Under the pieces are notes generated by a model that was not told where the DNA came from, ran no database searches, and was given only the letters and a program-made list of their open reading frames with translations. The translations under genes were made by a program, and so were the position numbers. Below are positions 8,358 to 16,864 of a DNA stretch of 35,642 nucleotides, in pieces (the first letter of the stretch is position 1; each line of letters opens with the position of its first letter). This DNA is from Deltaproteobacteria bacterium (GTDB lineage: Bacteria; Myxococcota_A; Polyangia; Haliangiales; Haliangiaceae). The stretch lies in contig JACCRC010000356.1 of NCBI GenBank assembly GCA_013813765.1, positions 1 to 35,642 on the forward strand. Direction: 5' to 3'.

Positions 8358-8396
8358 TGCACCGGGCATGGGTGCAGCGCAATGATGCACCATGGT
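8358..8396. promoter_or_regulatory. cluster of TGCACC inverted repeats upstream of the toxin gene
   Basis: TGCACC (8358-8363), GGTGCA (8371-8376) and TGCACC (8386-8391) form two adjacent inverted pairs with 7- and 9-nt spacers, followed by the palindrome ACCATGGT (8389-8396). The cluster lies about 100 bp before the TcB-TcC start, where an operator would be expected. No regulator is encoded beside it. Confidence 0.3.
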
Positions 8397-8488
8397 CGGA
8401 CTCGTTCACGCGCGATCGATAGACGGTGGGGATATCCCTGCCGCTGCCGGCAAGGAAGACCAGCGCCGCGCTAGAGTCACGCGACGAC

Positions 8489-11400
8489 ATGAACAAGTCG
8501 GGCGTGGGAGAGACCGCGGTGTCATTGCCGAGCGGTGGCGGCGCACTCGCGGGGATGGGCGAGAGCTTCTCGGCGGATCTGCACACCGGCACCGGCAACA
8601 TGACGGTACCGATCGCGGTTCCACCCGGTAGGCTCGCGCCCGAGCTTCAGCTGGTCTACAGCACCGGGAACGGTAACGGCCTGTTCGGGATGGGCTGGGC
8701 ACTCTCGATCCCGGGCGTCGCTCGTGACACCGCTGGACGTTTGCCCCGGTATGACCGCGACGACCGCTTCGTACTCTCCGGCATGGAGCGGCTCGTGCCG
8801 ATCGGTGGCGCCGATGCGGTGACGCGATATCAGCCGCGCACCGAGGGTGCATTCGCGCGAATCGAGCACCGAGAGGCGGAGCTCGACGACTACTGGGAGG
8901 TCCGGACCAAGGGCGGCCTGGTAAGTCGCTACGGCCACGCGGGCGCACGCGGAATGGACTCGGCGACGGTGCGGAACCCGAGCGATGCGCGTCAGGTGTT
9001 CGCATGGCAGCTGACCTCGACGACGGATGCGTTCGGAAACCTCGTCGAGTACGCGTACGAGCGCGACGCCGTGACCCGAGCCGGTCCGCACGAGTGGGAT
9101 CAGCTCCGGCTGTCGCAGATCCGCTACGCGGACTACGGCCCGCGCAGTGCTCCGCAGTTTCTCGTGACCGTCGACTTCATCCACGAAGATCGACCCGATC
9201 CTTTCTCGAACCGGCGCGCCGGGTTCGAGATCCGGACGACCAAGCGGTGTGCGCGGATCGAGGTGCGGACTCACGCGGAAGAGACGCGCCTCGCTCGCGT
9301 GTATCGCTTGTTCTACGACGACCAGCTCGCGCCGGAGTCGGCTGCGCGGAACGCGCTGTCGCTGTTGCGGCGGATCCAGGTGGAGGGTGTCGACGGCGAC
9401 ACCCGCGAGGCACTCCCACCCTTGGAGCTCCATTACACCGGCTTTCACCCGGAGCGGCGGGTCTACGGGCCGCTGATAGGGCCGACGACCGAGCGGGAGG
9501 TTCCGGAGCGCTCGCTCGCGCATCCCGACTTCGAGCTCGCAGATCTATTCGGGCGCGGTCTGCCTGACGTCGTGCAGATCAGCAGAAACGGAAGCCGCTA
9601 CTGGAAGAACCTCGGCGGTGGACGGTTCGATGTCCCGCGGACGTTTGCCGGAACGCCGCCGGGCCTCGCGCTCGGTGATCGCGGTGTCTTGCTCGCCGAC
9701 ATGGACGGCGATGGCCACGTCGACATGCTGGTGAGCTCGGCGCCCTTGGCCGGGTACGTGCCGCTCGCCCCCGAGCAGACGGCGGACCGCGCGGCGTTTC
9801 GTGCCTACCGCGCCGCGCCGCCGTTCTCGTTCGAGGATCCCGAGGTGCGGCTCCTCGATCTCGACGGCAATGGCGTCACCGATGCACTGCGAACGGGCGC
9901 GGCCTTCGAGCTGTACTTCCACGATCGCGAACACGGTTGGACAAGCACAGAAACACGCGAGCGCGGCCCGATCGATCGCTTCCCCGACGTTCGATTCAGC
10001 GATCGGCGCGTCAAGCTCGCAGACATGACCGGGGACGGCTTGATCGACATCGTGCTCGTCGATCAAGGTCGGGTCGACTACTGGCCCTACCTCGGCAATG
10101 GCCGCTGGGGTGAGCGCGTCACGATGAGCGGAGAGCTTGCGTTTCCGGATGCGGCGAGCCTAGGCGGAATCGGCTTCGATCCGGATCGACTGCTGGTGGG
10201 AGATATCGACGGCGACGGCGTGGCGGACCTGGTCTACGTCGAGCACCACCGCTGCACGATCTGGCTCAACCAGAGCGGCAATGGCTGGAGCCAGCCGATC
10301 ACCGTCAACGGCACGCCTCCGGTCAGCCACATCGACAGCGTGCGCATCGCCGACGTGCTCGGCACCGGGGCGCCGGGGATCCTCTGGAGCTACGATCTCG
10401 GCGCGGTCGCCGATAGCAGCTACAAGTTCCTCGATCTCACGGGCGGGACCAAGCCGTACCTCCTGTCGGAGCGCGACAACCACTCGGGCGCGCGCACGCG
10501 GATCGAGTACGCATCGTCGACTCACTACCGCCTCGAAGACGAACGGAGCCTCGATCCCGAGCGGCAGTGGCGCGGTCGGCTGCCGTTCCCGGTCCAAGTC
10601 GTTGCGAAGGTCGAGACCATCGACGAGCTGTCCGGCGGGAAGCGCGTCACCGAGCACCGCTATCACCAGGGCCACTGGGACCCCGGTGAGCGCGAGTTTC
10701 GCGGCTTCGGCTTGGTGGAGCAGCTCGACACCGAGACCTTCGCTCGCTACCACCAGCCGGCCGCGGGGAGCTGGCCGCCCACGCACGATCACCAGCGCAC
10801 CCTCCCTGGTTGGGGCGGCGAATCGGAGTCTGGACTCGGGCGCGTCAGCACCGACCCGGGCGTGCCCGTGTTCGCGGCCGTCGAGCCGCTGCGCTTCTCG
10901 CCTCCGACGCTGACCCGTACCTGGTTTCACCAAGGCGAGGTCGAAGACAGCGCCGGCATCCGGAGCGAAGGGTCCCTGGCCGGTGCCGCCCTTGGTGACC
11001 CGGCCATGCTGGCGACGACGCTGCGTACCGAGCTGCGGGAGATCGAACGTGCCGCGGCGCTCGACGGGAGCCACGAAAGGCTCGCGCTCGCCCTGCGCGC
11101 GCTGCGCGGCTCGATCCTGCGCAGCGAGCTCTACGCGCTCGATGGTTCGGCGCGACAACACCGACCGTACTCGGTCACCGAAACGCTGTACGACGTACGA
11201 GAGATCGCGACGTCGGCAGGACTGGGCGAGACGATCGAGCGCGTGTACGCTGCGCTCCAGATCGCGAACCGCACGACCGAGTGGGAACGCGGCGACGAAC
11301 CGATGACCCGGTTGTCGTTCGTCGGCGGTCACGACGAATACGGAATGCCGCGATCTCAGCTCGAGATCGCGGTGCCACGCGGGCGCGACCCGTTGGTGTC

Positions 11401-14400
11401 ACTCGCAGATCCGCCGCCGGAGCCGTACCTCGCGAAGTACGCCGTCACCGAGTACGCGCGCCGTGATGATAGCGAGCGCTACATCGTCGAACGCGTCGCG
11501 CGCACGACGGAGTACGAGATCATCGATGATGGCCGCGCGAGCGCGCTCGCATTGCGCGACGCCGTGTTCGCCGGCATTGCAGAGGCGCGCGTGATCGGTC
11601 ACGCACGCGCGTACTACGACGGTGATGCATTCGTCGGCTTGCCGCTCGGGCAGCTCGGCGACTTCGGCGCGGCCGTGCGGGGAGAAGCCCTGATGTTCGA
11701 GGATGCGTTCCTCGCCGGCACCTCTCGGCCTCCTTACCTGGACCCAACACAGACGACATGGTTGGCCGAGTACCCGGCTCGATTTCGTGCCGAGCTGTCA
11801 CCGCTCGCAGGCTACGCCCACCACACGGACAGCGACGTACCTGGCTCGCCCGGCGGCTACTATGCGGTGGCAGCGCGCCACCGCTACGACTTTCACGATG
11901 CCGGCGCCATCGCACGCGGCAACGTCCGCGCGAGTCGCGATCCGCTTGGAGCCGAGACCAGAGTCGAGCGAGATCCCTACGATCTGTTCGCGGTTCGCGT
12001 GACCGATGCGCTGGGTCTCGAGACGATCGCGACGCACGACTACCGCGCGATGCAGGCGGCGACGATCACCGATCCGAACGGCACGACGACCGGCGCGACC
12101 TATTCACCCGCCGGCCTCGTCACGAGCAAGTACGTACGCGGCGAGCACGGCGAAGGAGACGTCGCGCATCCCAGCGTTCGGTTCGTCTACGACCTGCACG
12201 CGTTCGCGGAGCGCAAGCAGCCGATCAGCATCAGGACGATCCGGCGCGTCCACCGCGACTCCGAGCTCGACGTTCCGGCAGACCGCCGTGATGACACGAT
12301 CGAGCGCATCGAGTACTCCGACGGTTTCGGGCGCCTGCTGCAGGCCCGCGCCCAGGCCGAAGAACTGTTGTTCGGAGATGACGTCTTCGGCCGCGGCACG
12401 CTCGCCACGTCCTCGATCACGGGGCGCGGGGCGCCGGACCATGTCGTGGTGAGCGGCTGGCAGACGCATGACAACAAAGGCCGCGTCGTCGAGAAGTACG
12501 AGCCGTTCTTCTCGCGCGGCTGGGACTATCAGGTCTCCGCCGACACTCAACGCGGGCAGAAGACGCAGCTGTTCTACGATCCGTGTGGCCACCTGGTGCG
12601 CACGGTCAACCCCGACGGCTCGGAGCAGCTCGTCGTCCGCGGCATCCCGGCACATCTCGCCGCCCCCGGGGAATATCACCCCACGCCCTGGGAAGCCTAC
12701 ACGTACGACGCCAACGACAACGCCGGGCGCACGCACGAGACTGCGGCGGGCTCGTTCGCGGGCCACTGGAACACGCCGTCGAGCCTGACCGTCGACGCGC
12801 TTGGCCGACCGGTGACCGCTGTCGCGCGCAACGGGCCGGATCCGTCGGACTGGATCACGACGAGATCCTCATACGACCTCCGCGGAAACGTAGTCACCCT
12901 GATCGACGGGCTCGGCCGTGCCGCGTTCCGATCCACCTTCGATCTGGCCAACCGCCGCTGGCGCGTGGAGTCGATCGACGCCGGTCGCCGCGACACCGTG
13001 CCCGACGTCATCGGCGCTCCGGTCGAGAGCCGGGATGCGAGGGGTGCGCTGTCGCTCGCTAGCTATGATGCCGCGCATCGGCCGCGCCACATGTGGGCGC
13101 GCGACGATGCGGCCGCCCCGGTGACGCTCCGCGAGCGCAACACCTACGGCGACGAAGGCGACCGCGTGGTGGCGCGCGCGGCGAATCTGATCGGGAGGCT
13201 CGTCGAGCAGCACGACGGCACCGGTGTCCTTGCCATTCACGCGTGCGACTTCACGGGCAACATCACGTCGAAGTCGCGGCGCATGATCGCGGATGCCGCG
13301 CTGACGAAGACCTTCGCTGGCGCGGAGAGCCGAGCCTGGCGCATCGAGCCATTCGTCGTCGACTGGGAGCCGGGACCCGGCTCGACGCCCGGCGACGTCG
13401 ACGCGTCACTACTCGAGGCCACCCGCTACGAAACCGACGCGAGCTACGACGGCCTGGGGCGCGCGAAGATCGTGCAGCTCCCGCGCGATGTCCAGGGTGG
13501 GCGCAAGACGGTCATCCCCTCGTACAACAGTGCCGGGGCGCTGGAACAGGTCGCGATCGACGACGAGCCCTATGTCGAGCGCATCGCGTACGATGCCGGT
13601 GGGCGTCGAACCTTGATTGCGTACGGCAACGGAGTCATGACGCGCTCCGCATACGATCCGCGCACGTTCCGGCTGCAGCGGATGCGAAGCGAGCGGTACG
13701 TCAAACCCGACGCGCTGACCTACGCATCCCAAGGCCACGTGGTGCAAGACACTGCCTACGCCTACGACCTCTCCGGAAACGTCCTGTCGATCACCGACCG
13801 CGCGCCCGGGTCGGGTACCTCGGGCCAACCGGACGAGCTGATCCGAGCGTTCGAGTACGACCCGATCTATCGCCTGACGCGGGCCACCGGCAGGGAGTGC
13901 GATCTGCCGAGCGACGCTCCTCCGTGGCTGGATCAACCTCGCGGTACGGATCTGACGAGGACGCGCGGGTACACCGAGCGCTACCAGTACGACGTCGCGG
14001 GGAATCTACGGCTGCTCTCGCATCACGCCACGACGGGTGGTGGCTACGTGCGCGAGCTCGGCGTGGAACCGACGAGCAATCGCTTGAACGCGGTACGCAT
14101 CGGCGCGACAACGCTGTCGTACGCCGCCGACGCCAACGGGAACACGCTCGCGGAGTCCGCGTCTCGTCACTTCGAATGGGGCTTCGGCGACCAGCTCAAG
14201 GCGTTTCGCACCCAGCCGGGAACCGCCGAGCCCTCGGTGCATGCGCAGTACCTGTACGACGGCGCCGGCCAACGCGCGAAGAAGCTCGTGCGCAAGCAGG
14301 GCGGCTCGATCGAGGTCACGCACTACATCGACGGTGCGTTCGAGCACCACCGGTGGGCGAGCGGCGAGAACAACCACGTTCACCTCGCCGACGACCTCCA

Positions 14401-15634
14401 ACGCATCGCGCTCGTTCGCGTGGGCGTCGCCGCGCCCGGCGACGCCTCCCCCGCCGTGCAGTACCAGCTCGGCGACCACCTCGGCAGCAGCGCCGTCGTG
14501 CTTGATAACTCCGGTGCGCTCGTGAAGCGCGAGGAATTCACGCCCTACGGCGAGACCAGCTTCGGTGGCTTCGCGCGGAAACGCTACCGGTTCACCGGAA
14601 TGGAGCGTGACGAGGAGAGCGGGCTCGCCTATCACGGCGCGCGCTACTACGCGTCGTGGATTGCACGGTGGGCGAGCCCGGATCCGGCGGGGCCGATCGA
14701 CGGGCTGAACGCGTTCGCTTATGCCCGTAACAACCCGATCGGCAGACACGATCGGGGCGGGCGCGACTCCGCGACGTTCAGTGAGGGCGTCCGCGAGAGG
14801 GATCCCTCGATGGAGCCAGGTGACTCGGGCCTGGCGTGGGACCCGAGGCGCAACACCTGGCTGTTGAACGACGAGGCAACCGGTAAATGGTTCCAGTGGC
14901 GAGGCGGCGGGTGGTTCGAGGACGCCTCGGAGTACCTGTACATCCAAGACACGAAGCCACGGGACCTGTCGAAGCAATCGTTCTTCGAGAAGGAGCTCGA
15001 CTTCGCCTTCGGCGTCGCCAAGTCGGGCGCGAAGGCGGTGAGCGGCCTGTACCACATGGTCCGGCACCCGGTTCAGACGACCGAGGGACTGATTCGCTTG
15101 ACGGACTACGTGATCACCCACCCGATCCAGAGCGCGAAAGCCGTCGGCAACGCCATCTATGATCGCGGCGCACAGATCTGGTCGGGCGACTTCGTAGCTC
15201 TCGGCGAGACCTCCGGTGACATCCTGCAACTCTTCCTCACGCCCGGGGCAGGCGCCGACGACGCGGCAACTATCGGTGGTCGCGTCGCCGCCGCCGAAGC
15301 GAAGCGACTCGCTGCCGGAGCCGAGCGGGCCGCCGCAAGGGGCACCGGAGGGGCCGTCGAGGCTGCACCCAGGGCTCCGTTCCAGGTCACGCCAGAAGGA
15401 GTGGCGCTGCCGGGTGAAGGCAAGTACCAGATCCCTTCGCGCTTCGTGGAGAATCCGCACCGCACCGGCAGCTATGGGGAGATCGTCGATGGGAAGTTTG
15501 TTGAGAGACTCAGAATCGATCCGCCCACGCCACCCGGAACGAAGGGTCCAAACTACAGTCACTACCATCTCGATGGAGGCCGGACCCACTACAGCCCGCG
15601 ACCTGGGGATCGGAACCCGGGGTTCCCACGATGA
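8489..15634 (+). CDS. fused TcB-TcC insecticidal-toxin-type protein with variable toxin tip
   Basis: About 2381 residues. The order is: an SpvB-like domain (AVSLPSGGGALAGMGESF, GTGNMTVPI); FG-GAP/VCBS-type repeats (DMDGDGHVDM, DLDGNGVTD, DMTGDGLIDIVL, DIDGDGVADLVY) of the TcB propeller; TcB middle and C-terminal regions; many YD/RHS repeats; and an RHS core (YQLGDHLGSSAVV, REEFTPYGE, DEESGLAYHGARYYA, DGLNAFAYARNNP) near residue 2070. B and C are normally separate proteins whose shell encloses the toxin and whose C part self-cleaves after the core. The last ~300 residues are variable: a hydrophobic Ala-rich stretch, then a module starting FQVTPEGVALPGEGKYQIPS with GPNYSHYHLDGGRTHYSP. That module looks like a small enzymatic toxin; I cannot assign its activity. 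A GTG at 8426 would add 21 residues. Confidence 0.93.
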   Translation: MNKSGVGETAVSLPSGGGALAGMGESFSADLHTGTGNMTVPIAVPPGRLAPELQLVYSTGNGNGLFGMGWALSIPGVARDTAGRLPRYDRDDRFVLSGMERLVPIGGADAVTRYQPRTEGAFARIEHREAELDDYWEVRTKGGLVSRYGHAGARGMDSATVRNPSDARQVFAWQLTSTTDAFGNLVEYAYERDAVTRAGPHEWDQLRLSQIRYADYGPRSAPQFLVTVDFIHEDRPDPFSNRRAGFEIRTTKRCARIEVRTHAEETRLARVYRLFYDDQLAPESAARNALSLLRRIQVEGVDGDTREALPPLELHYTGFHPERRVYGPLIGPTTEREVPERSLAHPDFELADLFGRGLPDVVQISRNGSRYWKNLGGGRFDVPRTFAGTPPGLALGDRGVLLADMDGDGHVDMLVSSAPLAGYVPLAPEQTADRAAFRAYRAAPPFSFEDPEVRLLDLDGNGVTDALRTGAAFELYFHDREHGWTSTETRERGPIDRFPDVRFSDRRVKLADMTGDGLIDIVLVDQGRVDYWPYLGNGRWGERVTMSGELAFPDAASLGGIGFDPDRLLVGDIDGDGVADLVYVEHHRCTIWLNQSGNGWSQPITVNGTPPVSHIDSVRIADVLGTGAPGILWSYDLGAVADSSYKFLDLTGGTKPYLLSERDNHSGARTRIEYASSTHYRLEDERSLDPERQWRGRLPFPVQVVAKVETIDELSGGKRVTEHRYHQGHWDPGEREFRGFGLVEQLDTETFARYHQPAAGSWPPTHDHQRTLPGWGGESESGLGRVSTDPGVPVFAAVEPLRFSPPTLTRTWFHQGEVEDSAGIRSEGSLAGAALGDPAMLATTLRTELREIERAAALDGSHERLALALRALRGSILRSELYALDGSARQHRPYSVTETLYDVREIATSAGLGETIERVYAALQIANRTTEWERGDEPMTRLSFVGGHDEYGMPRSQLEIAVPRGRDPLVSLADPPPEPYLAKYAVTEYARRDDSERYIVERVARTTEYEIIDDGRASALALRDAVFAGIAEARVIGHARAYYDGDAFVGLPLGQLGDFGAAVRGEALMFEDAFLAGTSRPPYLDPTQTTWLAEYPARFRAELSPLAGYAHHTDSDVPGSPGGYYAVAARHRYDFHDAGAIARGNVRASRDPLGAETRVERDPYDLFAVRVTDALGLETIATHDYRAMQAATITDPNGTTTGATYSPAGLVTSKYVRGEHGEGDVAHPSVRFVYDLHAFAERKQPISIRTIRRVHRDSELDVPADRRDDTIERIEYSDGFGRLLQARAQAEELLFGDDVFGRGTLATSSITGRGAPDHVVVSGWQTHDNKGRVVEKYEPFFSRGWDYQVSADTQRGQKTQLFYDPCGHLVRTVNPDGSEQLVVRGIPAHLAAPGEYHPTPWEAYTYDANDNAGRTHETAAGSFAGHWNTPSSLTVDALGRPVTAVARNGPDPSDWITTRSSYDLRGNVVTLIDGLGRAAFRSTFDLANRRWRVESIDAGRRDTVPDVIGAPVESRDARGALSLASYDAAHRPRHMWARDDAAAPVTLRERNTYGDEGDRVVARAANLIGRLVEQHDGTGVLAIHACDFTGNITSKSRRMIADAALTKTFAGAESRAWRIEPFVVDWEPGPGSTPGDVDASLLEATRYETDASYDGLGRAKIVQLPRDVQGGRKTVIPSYNSAGALEQVAIDDEPYVERIAYDAGGRRTLIAYGNGVMTRSAYDPRTFRLQRMRSERYVKPDALTYASQGHVVQDTAYAYDLSGNVLSITDRAPGSGTSGQPDELIRAFEYDPIYRLTRATGRECDLPSDAPPWLDQPRGTDLTRTRGYTERYQYDVAGNLRLLSHHATTGGGYVRELGVEPTSNRLNAVRIGATTLSYAADANGNTLAESASRHFEWGFGDQLKAFRTQPGTAEPSVHAQYLYDGAGQRAKKLVRKQGGSIEVTHYIDGAFEHHRWASGENNHVHLADDLQRIALVRVGVAAPGDASPAVQYQLGDHLGSSAVVLDNSGALVKREEFTPYGETSFGGFARKRYRFTGMERDEESGLAYHGARYYASWIARWASPDPAGPIDGLNAFAYARNNPIGRHDRGGRDSATFSEGVRERDPSMEPGDSGLAWDPRRNTWLLNDEATGKWFQWRGGGWFEDASEYLYIQDTKPRDLSKQSFFEKELDFAFGVAKSGAKAVSGLYHMVRHPVQTTEGLIRLTDYVITHPIQSAKAVGNAIYDRGAQIWSGDFVALGETSGDILQLFLTPGAGADDAATIGGRVAAAEAKRLAAGAERAAARGTGGAVEAAPRAPFQVTPEGVALPGEGKYQIPSRFVENPHRTGSYGEIVDGKFVERLRIDPPTPPGTKGPNYSHYHLDGGRTHYSPRPGDRNPGFPR

Positions 15635-16005
15635 GCCGCCAGTTTGAAGATCTGCCATGGCACGACGCGGTCATCCTGGCGGTCGAGATAGATCGCAGAC
15701 GGCCAGGAGCTGCGGACGAGGTTTGTGTCTCGATGCTCTGGCCCAATGATCGACGTTCGCAGATAAGGTTCCTTGAATGCTACGCGCTTGAGGCGAGGAT
15801 GAACTTTGGCGTCGTCGTTGCCGCCGAGACGGTGAGGTCGGCGATCGAGCGCACCGACACCGACGAGCTGCGACGAATCCGAGGCAAGTGGCACGCCTTG
15901 GGGGTGGATCTCCCTGCGCTGAAGAGCTTCACCATCGAGACGAATTCCACGGCCAGCGAGATCACGATCTCGGCGTGCGCCTGGCACGAGCAGCTCGAGG
16001 AGTGA
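15631..16005 (+). CDS. putative immunity protein for the TcC toxin tip
   Basis: 124 residues whose ATG overlaps the toxin stop by 4 bp (ATGA), so the two are translationally coupled. It has no signal peptide or membrane segment and reads like a compact alpha/beta protein (LPWHDAVILAVEIDRR near the start, ITISACAWHEQLEE at the end). The family is not recognised. The immunity call rests on position directly behind a variable toxin tip, small size, and base use richer in A/T than the toxin body. Those are the usual marks of polymorphic-toxin cassettes. A chaperone for the tip is an alternative. Confidence 0.6.
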   Translation: MSRQFEDLPWHDAVILAVEIDRRRPGAADEVCVSMLWPNDRRSQIRFLECYALEARMNFGVVVAAETVRSAIERTDTDELRRIRGKWHALGVDLPALKSFTIETNSTASEITISACAWHEQLEE

Positions 16006-16086
16006 GCGCACTGCCAGTCGACGGGAGGTACGGAGCCCCCCGCGCCGCGTGCAGGAACGGACCTCGCCGTCGATGCAGCGGGCAAC

Positions 16087-16341
16087 GTGCATCCGACCAC
16101 TCCACCGTCCGGCGCGTCCACGTTCGGGGATGTCAATCAAGCGCCGCTAACGGGCCACTATCACCAGATCCCAGAGGGCACTCCAATGCCCGAGGGGGTA
16201 TCGGTCAGGGCAGACGGCGTGGATGTTGGCGGCCCCTATCCTCCAACGCATCACACAATCTATCCAAATCGAACGATGCCCTTCTCGGAGTTCGTGGAGA
16301 AGTTCATGAACCTGCCATGGGTGTATGGGGGAAAAAAATGA
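16087..16341 (+). CDS. orphan toxin C-terminal fragment
   Basis: 84 residues from a GTG. The frame runs unbroken from the immunity stop at 16005, and its first part (TEPPAPRAG, VDAAGNVHPTTPPSG) resembles a linker, not a protein start. The rest (GHYHQIPEGTPMPEGV, VGGPYPPTHHTIYPNR, MPFSEFVEKFMNLPWVYGGKK) is compact, His- and Tyr-rich and ends abruptly, as polymorphic toxin tips do. No RHS core precedes it, so it looks like a displaced tip left by cassette exchange. No enzyme family is assigned. It may be untranslated unless recombined onto the large gene. Confidence 0.55.
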   Translation: MHPTTPPSGASTFGDVNQAPLTGHYHQIPEGTPMPEGVSVRADGVDVGGPYPPTHHTIYPNRTMPFSEFVEKFMNLPWVYGGKK

Positions 16342-16357
16342 AGAACACGGCGAGCAC

Positions 16358-16847
16358 ATGACCACTGACGCAGATGACATCTTGTGGAGGAACCTCCATC
16401 TGGCCGAGAACGGATACTTCGATGCCAGGCTCAAGCTCCTTGCAAATGCTGCGGACGTGGATCGCGCTCATCGACAGAGCGCTCGGTATCCCGCACGAGC
16501 GCGGTACGGCACTGCGCGTCTTGGCGATCTCCGTAGAGTCAAAGGTCCTGGGACACATGTCCAGGTTGGTGGCTCTCGCTGCGGTCGGTCACTCCGATAT
16601 CGCGCTGGTGCGGTCGATCATCGTGTCTGTGCGCAAGGACTGGCTGCTTGCCAATATTGAACCGCTTGTCGTCCCGCTCTTGGACCAGGGCACGGGCGAA
16701 GAATACAGGCGAATTGCCGAGCTGTATGAACAGATAGATCCGGTACTTCTCCAGTCTCATCTGGCGCGCTGTGCGGCGCACCACGACGAGGAGGTACGCG
16801 AAATTGCGTACGACTACACGACGTCTCCTGTTGGCTCAGATGCCTGA
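16358..16847 (+). pseudogene. second immunity-like gene, frameshifted
   Basis: Two frames together make one plausible protein. From ATG 16358, ADDILWRNLHLAENGYF and DARLKLLA read well, then the frame degenerates after about 16445. In another frame, LRTWIALIDRALG runs through VESKVLGHMSRLVALAAVG and KDWLLANIEPLVVPLLDQG to a stop at 16847. The result would be about 162 residues of alternating helices, HEAT-like in feel. It follows the orphan toxin fragment by 16 bp, as a cognate immunity gene would. An assembly indel is possible. Translation from an internal start could give only the C-terminal part. Confidence 0.55.
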
Positions 16848-16853
16848 TCAGAT

Positions 16854-16857
16854 GGAG
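16854..16857 (+). promoter_or_regulatory. ribosome binding site for the TcA-like gene
   Basis: GGAG lies 7 nt before the ATG at 16865 and a few bases after the stop of the immunity-like frame. The TcA-like gene is thus likely part of the same transcript as the TcB-TcC gene. Confidence 0.6.
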
Positions 16858-16864
16858 AACCTGA

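Larger units (their letters stand above)
7721..8488. other. non-coding stretch between recombination genes and Tc toxin
   Basis: About 770 bp without a convincing gene. The frames here are short, rich in Arg and Ser, and lack a ribosome binding site. One minus-strand frame near 8110-8150 (PGDAYDRV) faintly recalls the [11 protein letters not shown] motif of the DUF4157 protein further along, but nothing around it fits. The stretch probably holds the divergent promoters of the integrase group and of the toxin gene. Confidence 0.5.

Noticed and set aside
10160-11332. Minus-strand frame of 390 codons in the TcB-TcC gene
   Set aside because: Antisense shadow of the FG-GAP and TcB middle region.
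14006-15658. Long minus-strand frame (550 codons) inside the TcB-TcC gene
   Set aside because: Opposite an RHS core with clear motifs; composition is that of a GC-rich antisense shadow.
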